A stretch of 64,000 bases of DNA, taken from contig DEQW01000001.1 of NCBI GenBank assembly GCA_002360635.1, positions 489,848 through 553,847 of the forward strand. Reading direction: 5' to 3'. The notes below the pieces were generated by a model. That model was given only the letters and a program-made list of their open reading frames with translations. It had not been told where the DNA came from and did no database searches. Source of the stretch: Flavobacteriaceae bacterium UBA3356. GTDB taxonomy: Bacteria > Bacteroidota > Bacteroidia > Flavobacteriales > Flavobacteriaceae. Made by a program: the position numbers and the translations under genes. This document shows positions 51,575 to 60,437 of the stretch, piece after piece (positions within the stretch are counted from its first letter, which is position 1; each line of letters starts with the position of its first letter).

Positions 51575-52375
51575 ATGAAAAAAACACTACAAATTGCCAA
51601 TCTCATAGCTTTTATAGCAACTATCTTTGTAAATTATTTATCGAATACCGGTGCTATAAATAATACCACCATTGGCGAAGTCTCGGCCTCTATGTCTAAT
51701 TTATTCACTCCAGCAGGTTATGCCTTTTCTATTTGGGGTTTTATTTATCTCTTGTTATTAGGTTTTGTAATTTATCAAAGTCGAAGTCTTTTCACAAAAG
51801 TAAGAGACGATGCTTTTGTGCTGAAAACTGGCTGGTGGTTCGTCCTCTCTTGTGTAGCCAATATTATGTGGGTTACCTTTTGGCTCTATGGATATATTAG
51901 TTTTTCTATACTAGCAATGTTCGTTTTACTGTTTTCACTTTTAAAAATTGTAATGAATAACCGTATGGAATTATGGGACGCTCCTATTTCAGTAATTACA
52001 TTTTTATGGTGGCCGTTTGTTTTTTACAGCGGATGGATTACCGTAGCAAGCATTGCCAATGTTGCTGCATACTTAAGTAGTATCGGCTGGGATGGCTGGG
52101 GCTTATCTGAAACCTCTTGGACGGTATTAATGGTCATAATAGCTGGAATCATCAACTTAGTCGTCACCTGGAAACGCAACATGCGTGAATTTGCCTTGGT
52201 CGGTGTTTGGGCCTTAATCGCCATTGCAGTAGCTAATTGGGACAGCAACCAAAGCATTGTGTACGCTACACTAATAACTGCAGCAGTTTTATTTATTAGC
52301 AGCGCAATTCATGGTATTAAAAATAGGGAGACTAGTCCAATACAAAAATGCAAAGAGCATTTTGGAAAGGATTAG
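51575..52375 (+). CDS. TspO/MBR-like tryptophan-rich membrane protein
   Basis: A 266-residue polytopic membrane protein with about seven helices. SNLFTPAGYAFSIWGFIYLLL matches the TspO-like signature, including the Trp-rich helix ends. The classical TspO of about 160 residues has five helices, so this is a longer relative. Bacterial members bind porphyrins or sense stress, but the ligand here is unknown. It is convergent with the disulfide reductase-like gene, with about 56 bases between. Confidence 0.85.
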   Translation: MKKTLQIANLIAFIATIFVNYLSNTGAINNTTIGEVSASMSNLFTPAGYAFSIWGFIYLLLLGFVIYQSRSLFTKVRDDAFVLKTGWWFVLSCVANIMWVTFWLYGYISFSILAMFVLLFSLLKIVMNNRMELWDAPISVITFLWWPFVFYSGWITVASIANVAAYLSSIGWDGWGLSETSWTVLMVIIAGIINLVVTWKRNMREFALVGVWALIAIAVANWDSNQSIVYATLITAAVLFISSAIHGIKNRETSPIQKCKEHFGKD

Positions 52376-52431
52376 GACTTTTTCAGCTTAATCGGTCTGT
52401 TTTTTTGATTTCAATTTCAATTTCGATTTCT

Positions 52432-53784
52432 TTACACCATCCCCTTAATATCGTTACCCCATGTTGGGTAGGCAAAAATCATGGCCTTTAAGTCTTCGCA
52501 TTTTAATTTTCCGCACATGGCTAAGACGAATAGATTAATCATTTCGCCTGCGTGAGGTGCAATAATGTGCGCCCCTAAAATCAAGTTTCGTTCTTTATCG
52601 ACTATGGTTTTATAGGCGTAGGTTTCTTCATTAATTCGTTTTGCATTAAACCAAGAAGGAACGCTTTTGTATTCCACCACAATATTATATCCTTGTTTTT
52701 TAGCTTCCTTTTCTGTCAAACCAATAGCAGCAACTTGCGGTAAGGTAAATACCACGGAAGGAACTGGCGGGAAATCCATTTTCAACACATTGTTTTTTCG
52801 AATGTTTTTTGAAACCACTCGCGCTTCTTGAGAGGAAGTAGGCGTTAATGGTAGCGAACCACTTGCCGAAACATCGCCACAGGCATACACCGACGGATTG
52901 GTGGTATTTTGAAGAAACTCATTTACTGAAACGCCTCCTTTTTCAGAAGCAACATTTCCTTTATCCAAATTTAGTTCATCTATAGAAGGCACGCGTCCTG
53001 CTGTATTAAAAACAGCTCTAGCTTTAACGGAACCCTCTTTTCCGTCTTTCTGAAAAATGACACGATGATTTTTTTGTAATTTTTCCACCTCCGTTACTTG
53101 GGCGTTGAAAATAAAATCAATTCCTATTTTTTCTGAAGCTTCTGTAAGATGATTGACAATATCTTCATCAAAAGGCATCAAAGGCCTTGGGGCAAACTCA
53201 ACCACGGTGACCTTTGCACCACAGCGCGCTGCAATGTGAGCAAACTCCATCCCAATATAACCAGCTCCTACAAAAACGATACTTTCTGGTAGCTCTGGTA
53301 ACTCTAAAAAGTCGTCACTCGTTTTTAAATGCTCTCTTCCGGGTATTTTTAACTCTAAAGGTTTTTGTCCTGTTGCAATGACAATCTTTTTAGCTTTCAC
53401 CGTTTTTCCTTCCACCGATAGCGTGTTTTCATCTAAAAACTCGGGCGATTGATGGTACATAGCAATACAAGCTTCTTTTAGATCACGTTCGGTAGCTGCG
53501 GGAACCGCTTCAGTAAAATTCGATTTAAATTTTTGTACGTCTTTCCAACTTATTTTAGGAACTGACGTGATTCCCTTCCCTTTTAAATTTTCTGCAAGTT
53601 GCACCACTTCGGTAAGACCTACCAATACTTTTTTAGGATCGCACCCTCTATTTGCACACGTGCCGCCAAACTCTCTATTGTCGGCAATGGCAACGCTCAT
53701 TCCAGCTTCAACACAATCGTATGCCACGCTTTTTCCAGCGGTTCCAGTTCCTATTACAAATACGTCAAATTCTTTTATGCCCAT
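52432..53784 (-). CDS. Pyridine nucleotide-disulfide oxidoreductase, glutathione-reductase-like
   Basis: A 450-residue FAD- and NAD(P)-dependent reductase. FAD site GTGTAGKS (12-19), redox pair C43 and C48 in GGTCANRGCDPKK, second Rossmann VFVGAGYIGMEFA and a C-terminal dimer region. The usual His-Glu acid-base pair of glutathione reductase is replaced by IIAPHAGEMINL, as in the related mercuric-reductase/dihydrolipoyl branch. The true substrate is not predicted. The FAD and disulfide motifs are intact, so the enzyme is probably active. Confidence 0.9.
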   Translation of the reverse strand: MGIKEFDVFVIGTGTAGKSVAYDCVEAGMSVAIADNREFGGTCANRGCDPKKVLVGLTEVVQLAENLKGKGITSVPKISWKDVQKFKSNFTEAVPAATERDLKEACIAMYHQSPEFLDENTLSVEGKTVKAKKIVIATGQKPLELKIPGREHLKTSDDFLELPELPESIVFVGAGYIGMEFAHIAARCGAKVTVVEFAPRPLMPFDEDIVNHLTEASEKIGIDFIFNAQVTEVEKLQKNHRVIFQKDGKEGSVKARAVFNTAGRVPSIDELNLDKGNVASEKGGVSVNEFLQNTTNPSVYACGDVSASGSLPLTPTSSQEARVVSKNIRKNNVLKMDFPPVPSVVFTLPQVAAIGLTEKEAKKQGYNIVVEYKSVPSWFNAKRINEETYAYKTIVDKERNLILGAHIIAPHAGEMINLFVLAMCGKLKCEDLKAMIFAYPTWGNDIKGMV

Positions 53785-53872
53785 ACTCTAAAATTACTCA
53801 ATGAAATACCCTAATTGTGTTATGAAAATGATAAAACTCTATGTGGCAGCTTAGAATAAGAAGATAAGATAC

Positions 53873-53880
53873 TATCTTTG
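53873..53880 (+). promoter_or_regulatory. -7 box close to the mfd start
   Basis: TATCTTTG matches TAnnTTTG and ends seven bases before the ATG. The message would have a leader of about four bases. Confidence 0.5.
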
Positions 53881-53887
53881 CGCCTTT

Positions 53888-56800
53888 ATGAGCAAAACTC
53901 TCGTTAATACGCTTTTTTCAAAGGCTGATGAAACCCTAAAGCTAGGGGAAGCTATATCTGGTTCGCAACAAAATATTTCTGTTTCAGGCTTAGTTGGCTC
54001 TGCTACTTCAATTGTTATTTCTGAAGCTTTTAAAGTTTCAGAAAAACCATTCCTTCTTATTTTAAATGATAAAGAAGAAGCAGCTTACCACTTAAACGAC
54101 CTAGAACAATTACACGGTGACGAAAACGTGTTATTTTATCCTGGAAGTTATCGCCGGCCGTATCAAATTGAAGAAACCGACAATGCCAATGTGTTGCTGC
54201 GTAGCGAAGTGCTAAACCGTATCAATTCTCGACGGAAACCAGCCATTATTGTTACTTATCCGGAAGCACTATTTGAAAAAGTAGTAACCCGAAAAGAGCT
54301 TGAAAAGAATACCCTAAAGCTAAAGGTAGGCGAAGAAGTATCCATCGATTTTGTAAATGAAGTGCTGTTTGAATATAAATTTAAACGCACCGATTTTGTG
54401 ACCGAACCTGGTGAATTTTCGGTTCGTGGGGGTATTTTAGATGTGTTTAGTTTTAGTAATGACGAGCCGTACCGGATTGAGTTTTTTGGCGATGAAGTAG
54501 ATAGCATCCGTACGTTTGATGTAGAAACACAACTTTCTGATGTACAATTAAAGAAAATATCCATCATCCCGAATGTGGAAAATAAGATGATGGAAGAAAC
54601 GCGAGAAAGTTTCTTAAAATATATCGCTTCCAAAACCGTGGTTTTTCTGAAAAATGAAGAACTTTTAAGTAGCAGTATTACAAAACTATTTCAAAAAGCA
54701 ACCCATGCTTTTAACGAAGCTTCTGGCGAAGTAAAACAAAGCGAACCGCAAGAATTGTTTTGCACTTCCGAATTATTAAAAAGCCAACTCTCTGAATTTA
54801 CAACCGTAACATTAGATAGTAAAACCAGTAGCGAGGCGATTCACTTCAACACAAAACCGCAACCATCGTTCAACAAACAGTTCAATTTGTTGATTGAGAA
54901 CTTGAATGAAAACGTAGAAAAAGGCTATAAAAACTACATTTTTTGTAGTAGTGAACAGCAAGCGAAACGGTTTCACGACATTTTTGAAGATGCCGAACAA
55001 CACGTAAACGAATACCAAACGATTGTTTTTCCCTTGTTTCAAGGGTTTATCGATGACAATCAAAAAAATGTTTGTTATACCGACCATCAAATTTTTGAAC
55101 GGTATCATAAATTTCAAATTAAGAACGGGTATGCCAAAAAACAGGCAATTACTTTAAAAGAGTTGACCAATCTGGAAGTAGGCGATTACGTGACCCATAT
55201 TGATCACGGAATTGGAAAATTTGGTGGACTTCAGAAAATTGATGTGGAAGGAAAGCAGCAAGAAGCCATTAAACTCATTTATGGCGAACGCGATATTCTG
55301 TACCTCAGCATCCATTCGCTTCATAAAATCACCAAGTATAACGGCAAGGACGGAAAAGAACCCAAAATATACAAATTGGGAAGTGCCGCTTGGAAAAAAC
55401 TAAAACAAAAGACCAAAAAACGGGTTAAACAAATTGCCTTCAACCTAATTGAACTCTACGCCAAACGCCGCTTGCAAAAAGGATTTGCGTATGATCCCGA
55501 TTCGTACTTACAAGCTGAATTAGAGTCGTCTTTTATGTATGAAGACACACCCGATCAATCTACTGCGACTGAAGATGTTAAGCGCGACATGGAAAATGAA
55601 CGCCCAATGGACCGGTTAATCTGTGGTGATGTAGGTTTCGGAAAAACCGAAGTAGCCGTTCGTGCTGCTTTTAAAGCAGTAGACAACAACAAACAAGTTG
55701 CTATTTTGGTGCCCACCACCATTTTGGCGTTTCAGCATTTTAAAACATTTACAGAGCGATTGGCAGATATGCCTGTGAATATTGATTACCTCAACCGTTT
55801 CCGAACTGCAAAAGAACGTCGGGCTGTTCTAGAAGGTTTAAAAGACGGAACCCTTGATATTGTGATTGGCACGCATCAATTGGTTAACAAATCGGTTGAA
55901 TTTAAAGACCTTGGGTTATTGATTATTGATGAAGAACAGAAGTTTGGTGTCGCTGTAAAAGACAAACTGAAAACCATAAAGGAAAATGTGGACACACTCA
56001 CGTTAACCGCTACACCAATTCCCCGAACCTTGCAGTTTAGTTTGATGGCCGCGCGGGATTTGTCGGTTATTACCACGCCGCCGCCCAACCGTTATCCAGT
56101 AGAAACACACGTAATTCGTTTTGGCGAAGAAAATATTCGCGATGCAGTTCGATATGAAATATCACGTGGCGGACAAGTATTTTTTGTTCATAACCGCATT
56201 GAAAACATTAAAGAAGTAGCCGGAATGATTCAGCGCTTAGTTCCAGATGCTAAAATAGGGATTGGTCACGGGCAGATGGATGGTAAAAAACTAGAAAAAC
56301 TCATGCTCGGTTTTATGAACAATGAGTTTGATGTTTTGGTTTCAACCACCATTATTGAAAGCGGCTTGGATGTGCCAAATGCCAACACGATTTTCATCAA
56401 TAATGCGAATAATTTTGGTCTTTCTGACTTACACCAAATGCGTGGACGTGTAGGTAGAAGTAATAAAAAAGCCTTCTGTTATTTTATTACGCCGCCCTAT
56501 TCGGTTATGACCGAAGAAGCCCGAAAACGAATTACGGCTTTAGAGCAATTTTCAGAATTAGGTAGCGGGTTAAACATCGCGATGAAAGATTTAGAAATCC
56601 GTGGCGCAGGAGATTTATTAGGTGGAGAACAAAGTGGGTTTATCAATGAAATTGGTTTTGAAACCTATCAAAAAATACTTTCTGAAGCGATTGATGAACT
56701 AAAAGAAAAAGAGTTTAAAGATCTTTATGAAGGTACCGAACATGAAAAGAAAGATTTTGTAAAAGAAACCGTACTCGACACCGATTTTGAATTGCTTTTC

Positions 56801-57223
56801 CCTGATGATTACATTAATAACATCACGGAACGGCTTAATCTGTACACCAAATTAAACCAACTAAACACCGAAGCAGAACTTCAGCAATTTGAAAAAGAAT
56901 TAATTGACCGTTTTGGCGAACTTCCTGAACAAGTTGTAGATTTATTAAACAGCGTTCGTATTAAATGGATTGCCATTAAAATGGGACTTGAACGTGTAGT
57001 GATGAAGAAAAACAAGTTGGTTGGTTATTTTGTAAGCGATCAACAAAGTGCGTATTATCAGAGTCCGGTGTTTACAAAAGTCTTGCAATACGTCCAAAAC
57101 CATCCGCAGCGAGTAACGATGAAAGAGAAGAAAACCCGTAACGGTTTACGGTTGTTGTTAACGTTTGATAGGATTACTTCAGTAAATAGAGCATTGGACG
57201 CGTTAGCGCCTTTTAGAGAATAA
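53888..57223 (+). CDS. mfd: Transcription-repair coupling factor
   Basis: Removes RNA polymerase stalled at DNA damage and recruits UvrA. The 1111 residues show all parts: UvrB-like N-terminal domains (YRRPYQIEETDNANVLLRSE), the CarD-type RNA polymerase-interacting domain (LEVGDYVTHIDHGIGKFGGL near 430), the RecG-like translocase with Walker A GDVGFGKTE near residue 580, DEEQKFG and RGRVGRS, and a C-terminal TRCF domain. A consensus -7 box ends seven bases before the ATG, suggesting a leaderless or nearly leaderless message. Confidence 0.97.
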   Translation: MSKTLVNTLFSKADETLKLGEAISGSQQNISVSGLVGSATSIVISEAFKVSEKPFLLILNDKEEAAYHLNDLEQLHGDENVLFYPGSYRRPYQIEETDNANVLLRSEVLNRINSRRKPAIIVTYPEALFEKVVTRKELEKNTLKLKVGEEVSIDFVNEVLFEYKFKRTDFVTEPGEFSVRGGILDVFSFSNDEPYRIEFFGDEVDSIRTFDVETQLSDVQLKKISIIPNVENKMMEETRESFLKYIASKTVVFLKNEELLSSSITKLFQKATHAFNEASGEVKQSEPQELFCTSELLKSQLSEFTTVTLDSKTSSEAIHFNTKPQPSFNKQFNLLIENLNENVEKGYKNYIFCSSEQQAKRFHDIFEDAEQHVNEYQTIVFPLFQGFIDDNQKNVCYTDHQIFERYHKFQIKNGYAKKQAITLKELTNLEVGDYVTHIDHGIGKFGGLQKIDVEGKQQEAIKLIYGERDILYLSIHSLHKITKYNGKDGKEPKIYKLGSAAWKKLKQKTKKRVKQIAFNLIELYAKRRLQKGFAYDPDSYLQAELESSFMYEDTPDQSTATEDVKRDMENERPMDRLICGDVGFGKTEVAVRAAFKAVDNNKQVAILVPTTILAFQHFKTFTERLADMPVNIDYLNRFRTAKERRAVLEGLKDGTLDIVIGTHQLVNKSVEFKDLGLLIIDEEQKFGVAVKDKLKTIKENVDTLTLTATPIPRTLQFSLMAARDLSVITTPPPNRYPVETHVIRFGEENIRDAVRYEISRGGQVFFVHNRIENIKEVAGMIQRLVPDAKIGIGHGQMDGKKLEKLMLGFMNNEFDVLVSTTIIESGLDVPNANTIFINNANNFGLSDLHQMRGRVGRSNKKAFCYFITPPYSVMTEEARKRITALEQFSELGSGLNIAMKDLEIRGAGDLLGGEQSGFINEIGFETYQKILSEAIDELKEKEFKDLYEGTEHEKKDFVKETVLDTDFELLFPDDYINNITERLNLYTKLNQLNTEAELQQFEKELIDRFGELPEQVVDLLNSVRIKWIAIKMGLERVVMKKNKLVGYFVSDQQSAYYQSPVFTKVLQYVQNHPQRVTMKEKKTRNGLRLLLTFDRITSVNRALDALAPFRE

Positions 57224-57264
57224 ATAAGTATCTTTCAAACAAGACAAGACCCGTGAACTATACA

Positions 57265-57286
57265 ATGTCGGGTAAATGTCGGGTGA
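57265..57286 (+). repeat. Tandem 11-base repeats before the membrane HTH gene
   Basis: atgtcgggtaa is followed directly by atgtcgggtga: two copies one helical turn apart, 68 bases before the ATG. An upstream acccg (57249-57253) is complementary to both cgggt cores. They may be operator half-sites for the adjacent XRE regulator. Confidence 0.5.
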
Positions 57287-57353
57287 AATTCAATTGTAAA
57301 AATTGCATTGTTTTCACCTTGGTTGTACTATTGTCTTATAAATTTACTTTGTT

Positions 57354-58163
57354 ATGAAACAACCAGAATTAGGTCAAAAAATTGTCGCGCTGCGGAAGCA
57401 AAAAGGACTCACTCAAGAAGAATTAGTTGAGAAATGCAACATCAATGTACGCACGATTCAACGTATAGAAGCGGGAGAAGTAACCCCAAGAAGTTATACT
57501 ATTAAAAGTATTCTAGACGCATTAGGTTTCGATTTAGAAGCTTTTCAAACGGAAAAAGAAACAAAGGTTACGTATAATGAAAGTCTGCTTAGTACCTCTA
57601 AAACCTTTTTAACGCTTGCGCTTATTGGAGGGATTCTTTACTTTATTATCGGTTTCCCCGAATTTGTACTAGACTGGGCGCGTTTCTTTGAAAATGAAAT
57701 GATTTTAGGAAATGCAGCTTACATAAGCGTTAAATGCATAGCGCTAGTATCGTATTTATATTTTTCGATTGGCTTTATTCGCGTCGGTAACATTTTTGAA
57801 AATAGTCTCTTGACAATTTCAACCTATGTTTTAATTGCTATGACGTTTCTATTTTATGTATACGATATATCTTCCCTCTACTTTGAAGGCTTTGCTGTGG
57901 AATATGTTGCCGTAATAGAATCTATTTTTTACGGATTAGGCGGTTTCCTTTTTGGGTTTTCACTTCTGAAACTTTCTAAACCTTTAGGCGTTTTAGCCAC
58001 CGTAACCGGTGGATTTAAAATGGCGAGTTCTGTGTTTTTAATTTCGGTCTTTTTAGGGTGGCTTGGGGCTTTATTTTTAATTCCGGCAGTACTTTTAGAA
58101 ATCGTTTTACTCTATAAAATTAAATCGCTCTCTAACGCGAGAAATGTTTCAGCAATCATTTAA
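57354..58163 (+). CDS. XRE-family regulator with membrane-spanning C-terminus
   Basis: A 269-residue protein. The N-terminal 60 residues are an XRE/Cro helix-turn-helix (GQKIVALRKQKGLTQEELVEKCNINVRTIQRIEAG). After a short linker come about six hydrophobic segments, so the DNA-binding domain faces the cytosol while the rest sits in the membrane. Such membrane-bound XRE proteins are common in flavobacteria and largely unstudied. The 130-base spacer upstream has two tandem 11-base repeats that may be its own operator. It converges on cysM with two bases between. Confidence 0.88.
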   Translation: MKQPELGQKIVALRKQKGLTQEELVEKCNINVRTIQRIEAGEVTPRSYTIKSILDALGFDLEAFQTEKETKVTYNESLLSTSKTFLTLALIGGILYFIIGFPEFVLDWARFFENEMILGNAAYISVKCIALVSYLYFSIGFIRVGNIFENSLLTISTYVLIAMTFLFYVYDISSLYFEGFAVEYVAVIESIFYGLGGFLFGFSLLKLSKPLGVLATVTGGFKMASSVFLISVFLGWLGALFLIPAVLLEIVLLYKIKSLSNARNVSAII

Positions 58164-58165
58164 AA

Positions 58166-59050
58166 TCACTCAAACAAAGGAGAAGATAAATACCGATCGC
58201 CTCGATCGCAAATCACCGCTACAATTACACCGCTTTCTAAGGTTTCGGCTAATTTTAATGCAGCCGTAACACTACCCCCGCTACTCATTCCGGAGAACAC
58301 ACCTTCTTCTTCGGCCAAACGTTTTGCCATTGCTGTAGCTTCCGTTTCGCTTACTTCAATTACTTGATCCACTTTTTTAGGATTGAATATTTTAGGTAAA
58401 TACGCTTTCTCCCACTTTCGAATACCCGGAATTTTTGAACCGTCTGTTGGCTGCGCTCCTACAATTTGAATGTTTGTATTCTTTTCTTTTAAATAAGTAG
58501 AGGTACCCATAATGGTTCCCGTCGTTCCCATTGCTGAAACAAAGTGCGTTATTTTCCCTTCAGTATCGTTCCAAATTTCAGGACCTGTGGTTTTATAATG
58601 CGCTTTCCAGTTATCATCATTCGCAAATTGATTAAACGAATAATACCCTTCGTCATTTACTTTTTGTTCTGCATAATCCCTTGCACCTTCTATTCCAATA
58701 TCGGATGACGTTAGCGTAACTTTCGCTCCGTACGCTCGCATGGTTTGCACGCGCTCCTTTGTAGAATTTTCGGGCATCACGAGTTCTATCTTAAGCTTAA
58801 AAATCCCTGCTATCATCGCTAGCGCAATTCCCGTGTTTCCGCTTGTCGCTTCAATAAGCTTCGAATTTTCATCTATTTCACCTCTTTCCAAAGCAGACTT
58901 AATCATATTATACGCCGCTCGATCTTTTACACTTCCGCCCGGGTTGTGACCTTCCATTTTTAAAAGTAAGGTGATGTTTGGGTTTTTAAGTAAGGTTTGT
59001 GCTTCAATTAGAGGAGTGTTTCCTATAAAATCGGTTATATTTTTAAACAT
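58166..59050 (-). CDS. cysM: Cysteine synthase (O-acetylserine sulfhydrylase B type)
   Basis: PLP enzyme that joins O-acetylserine and sulfide or thiosulfate to give cysteine. The PLP lysine is in NPGGSVKDRAA, the PLP-phosphate loop is ATSGNTGIALA, and the product region GIEGARD and GTTGTIMGTSTYLKE are present. At 294 residues it matches CysM more than CysK. The start overlaps the end of the serine acetyltransferase gene by eight bases, so the two consecutive steps are coupled. Confidence 0.95.
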   Translation of the reverse strand: MFKNITDFIGNTPLIEAQTLLKNPNITLLLKMEGHNPGGSVKDRAAYNMIKSALERGEIDENSKLIEATSGNTGIALAMIAGIFKLKIELVMPENSTKERVQTMRAYGAKVTLTSSDIGIEGARDYAEQKVNDEGYYSFNQFANDDNWKAHYKTTGPEIWNDTEGKITHFVSAMGTTGTIMGTSTYLKEKNTNIQIVGAQPTDGSKIPGIRKWEKAYLPKIFNPKKVDQVIEVSETEATAMAKRLAEEEGVFSGMSSGGSVTAALKLAETLESGVIVAVICDRGDRYLSSPLFE

Positions 59051-59840
59051 TTTCTGTTGTTTTAATTTTCACTTCATTGGTATTTGAAACAATAGAATTA
59101 GGTGGGATAGAATCTGTAATCCACGTATTTCCTCCTATTACACTATTTTCACCAATGGTTGTTTTTCCACCCAAAATAGTTGCATTGGCATAAATAACTA
59201 CGTTATCTTCAACCGTTGGATGCCGTTTTATATTCCGTAATTCTTTTGCTACAGAAAGTGCTCCTAAGGTAACCCCTTGGTAAATTTTTACGTTGTTTTT
59301 AATAATCGTGGTTTCTCCAATTACCGTACCTGTTGCATGGTCTAGAAAAAAGGACTCACCTATTTTAGCACCAGGATTGATATCGGCCCCTGAAATATGG
59401 TGAGCATATTCGCTCATAAGCCTTGGCACCAAGGGCATTCCAAATTTATATAACTCGTGACTCAATCGATAAATAACAATAGCGTAAAACCCTGGGTATG
59501 ACAAATAAACTTCTTCTATGGAATTAGCCGCGGGATCGTTGTTAACAAAAGCTTTGGCGTCTTTATTTAATTTCTCTAAAATTTCTGGAAGTTTCTGCAA
59601 GTAGGATTTCCAAAGCTTTTTACATGGTTTTTCGGGTTCCCAACAAGCGATATCCACTAATTCTTCAAAAAGCGTTTCTAACGTATCTAAATTTTTTGAA
59701 ACCGATGTTTCTGAATCGAATAAGGTGTAAAATAATAGTTCAGTAAATTCTTCGGTTCGTTCTTTTAAACGATACTTTAAGTTAGGGTTTTCTTTTTGTT
59801 GCTGAATGGCTTGAATAATATCTTTTTTGGTAGAATTCAT
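59043..59840 (-). CDS. cysE: Serine O-acetyltransferase
   Basis: Makes O-acetylserine from serine and acetyl-CoA, the first step of cysteine synthesis. The C-terminal half is a left-handed beta helix of hexapeptide repeats (ISGADINPGAKIGESFF, GTVIGETTIIKNNVKIYQGVTLGAL, NATILGGKTTIGENSVIGGN). The 265-residue length and the helical N-terminus match EpsC-type enzymes. A -7 box TAATTTTG lies 40 bases before the ATG on the minus strand. Confidence 0.95.
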   Translation of the reverse strand: MNSTKKDIIQAIQQQKENPNLKYRLKERTEEFTELLFYTLFDSETSVSKNLDTLETLFEELVDIACWEPEKPCKKLWKSYLQKLPEILEKLNKDAKAFVNNDPAANSIEEVYLSYPGFYAIVIYRLSHELYKFGMPLVPRLMSEYAHHISGADINPGAKIGESFFLDHATGTVIGETTIIKNNVKIYQGVTLGALSVAKELRNIKRHPTVEDNVVIYANATILGGKTTIGENSVIGGNTWITDSIPPNSIVSNTNEVKIKTTENV

Positions 59841-59879
59841 AAGTAGAAGCTATGATTGAGTGAGTCGATTTACTTATTT

Positions 59880-59887
59880 CAAAATTA
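59880..59887 (-). promoter_or_regulatory. -7 box of the cysE-cysM operon
   Basis: The minus strand reads TAATTTTG, a perfect TAnnTTTG, giving a leader of about 33 bases. No clear -33 TTG is seen. Confidence 0.45.
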
Positions 59888-59915
59888 CAGAAATCCCAGT
59901 AGAAGGTTCCCTTTT

Positions 59916-60278
59916 TTAGAAATGATAAAATGCATTTTCAAAATGTTCAATCTGTTCGGTAGTTTTATTTTTCAAAACGGCAATAATATCAAATTGAACT
60001 TCTTTGTCAAGGTTGTTTGCAATCATATATTCATTCGCAGCTTTTACCAATAGCTTTATTTTCCCTTTGGTGACAAAGCTCTGCGGATCGCCGAAAAATG
60101 AACTGTTTCGGGTTTTTACCTCAATTATTTGAATGGTATTTTCTTCTTTTTGGGCAATGATATCTATTTCGGCTTTATCGTAGAAGAAATTACGTTCTAA
60201 AATTTTATAGCCATTTTTCAGAAGATACTCTGCTGCCAATTGCTCGCCAATTTTTCCAAGTTCGTTGTGGTGCGCCAT
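59916..60278 (-). CDS. YraN family endonuclease-like protein
   Basis: A 120-residue member of the UPF0102/YraN family with a restriction-endonuclease fold. GKIGEQLAAEYLLKNGYKILERNF and the core AEIDIIAQKEENTIQIIEVKTRN (D, then E-x-K) match the PD-(D/E)XK layout. Function is unproven, though a Holliday-junction type nuclease is often suggested. It is transcribed toward cysE on the same strand, 75 bases upstream of that gene. Confidence 0.92.
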   Translation of the reverse strand: MAHHNELGKIGEQLAAEYLLKNGYKILERNFFYDKAEIDIIAQKEENTIQIIEVKTRNSSFFGDPQSFVTKGKIKLLVKAANEYMIANNLDKEVQFDIIAVLKNKTTEQIEHFENAFYHF

Positions 60279-60366
60279 ACCATTTCAGGGTTACGCATAC
60301 CAATATAATCATTAAAATTGAAAAGAATAACGTTCAAAACTCCGAGTAATTAAGGTTGCTTATTGT

Positions 60367-60374
60367 TAACTTTG
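60367..60374 (+). promoter_or_regulatory. -7 box of the S9 peptidase gene
   Basis: TAACTTTG is a perfect TAnnTTTG about 63 bases before the ATG. A -33 element is weak. Confidence 0.45.
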
Positions 60375-60437
60375 TTGGTATGATGATACCCTATAACATT
60401 TCAGAAAAAACCAATTTTATTATAAAAAAGAACAGCT

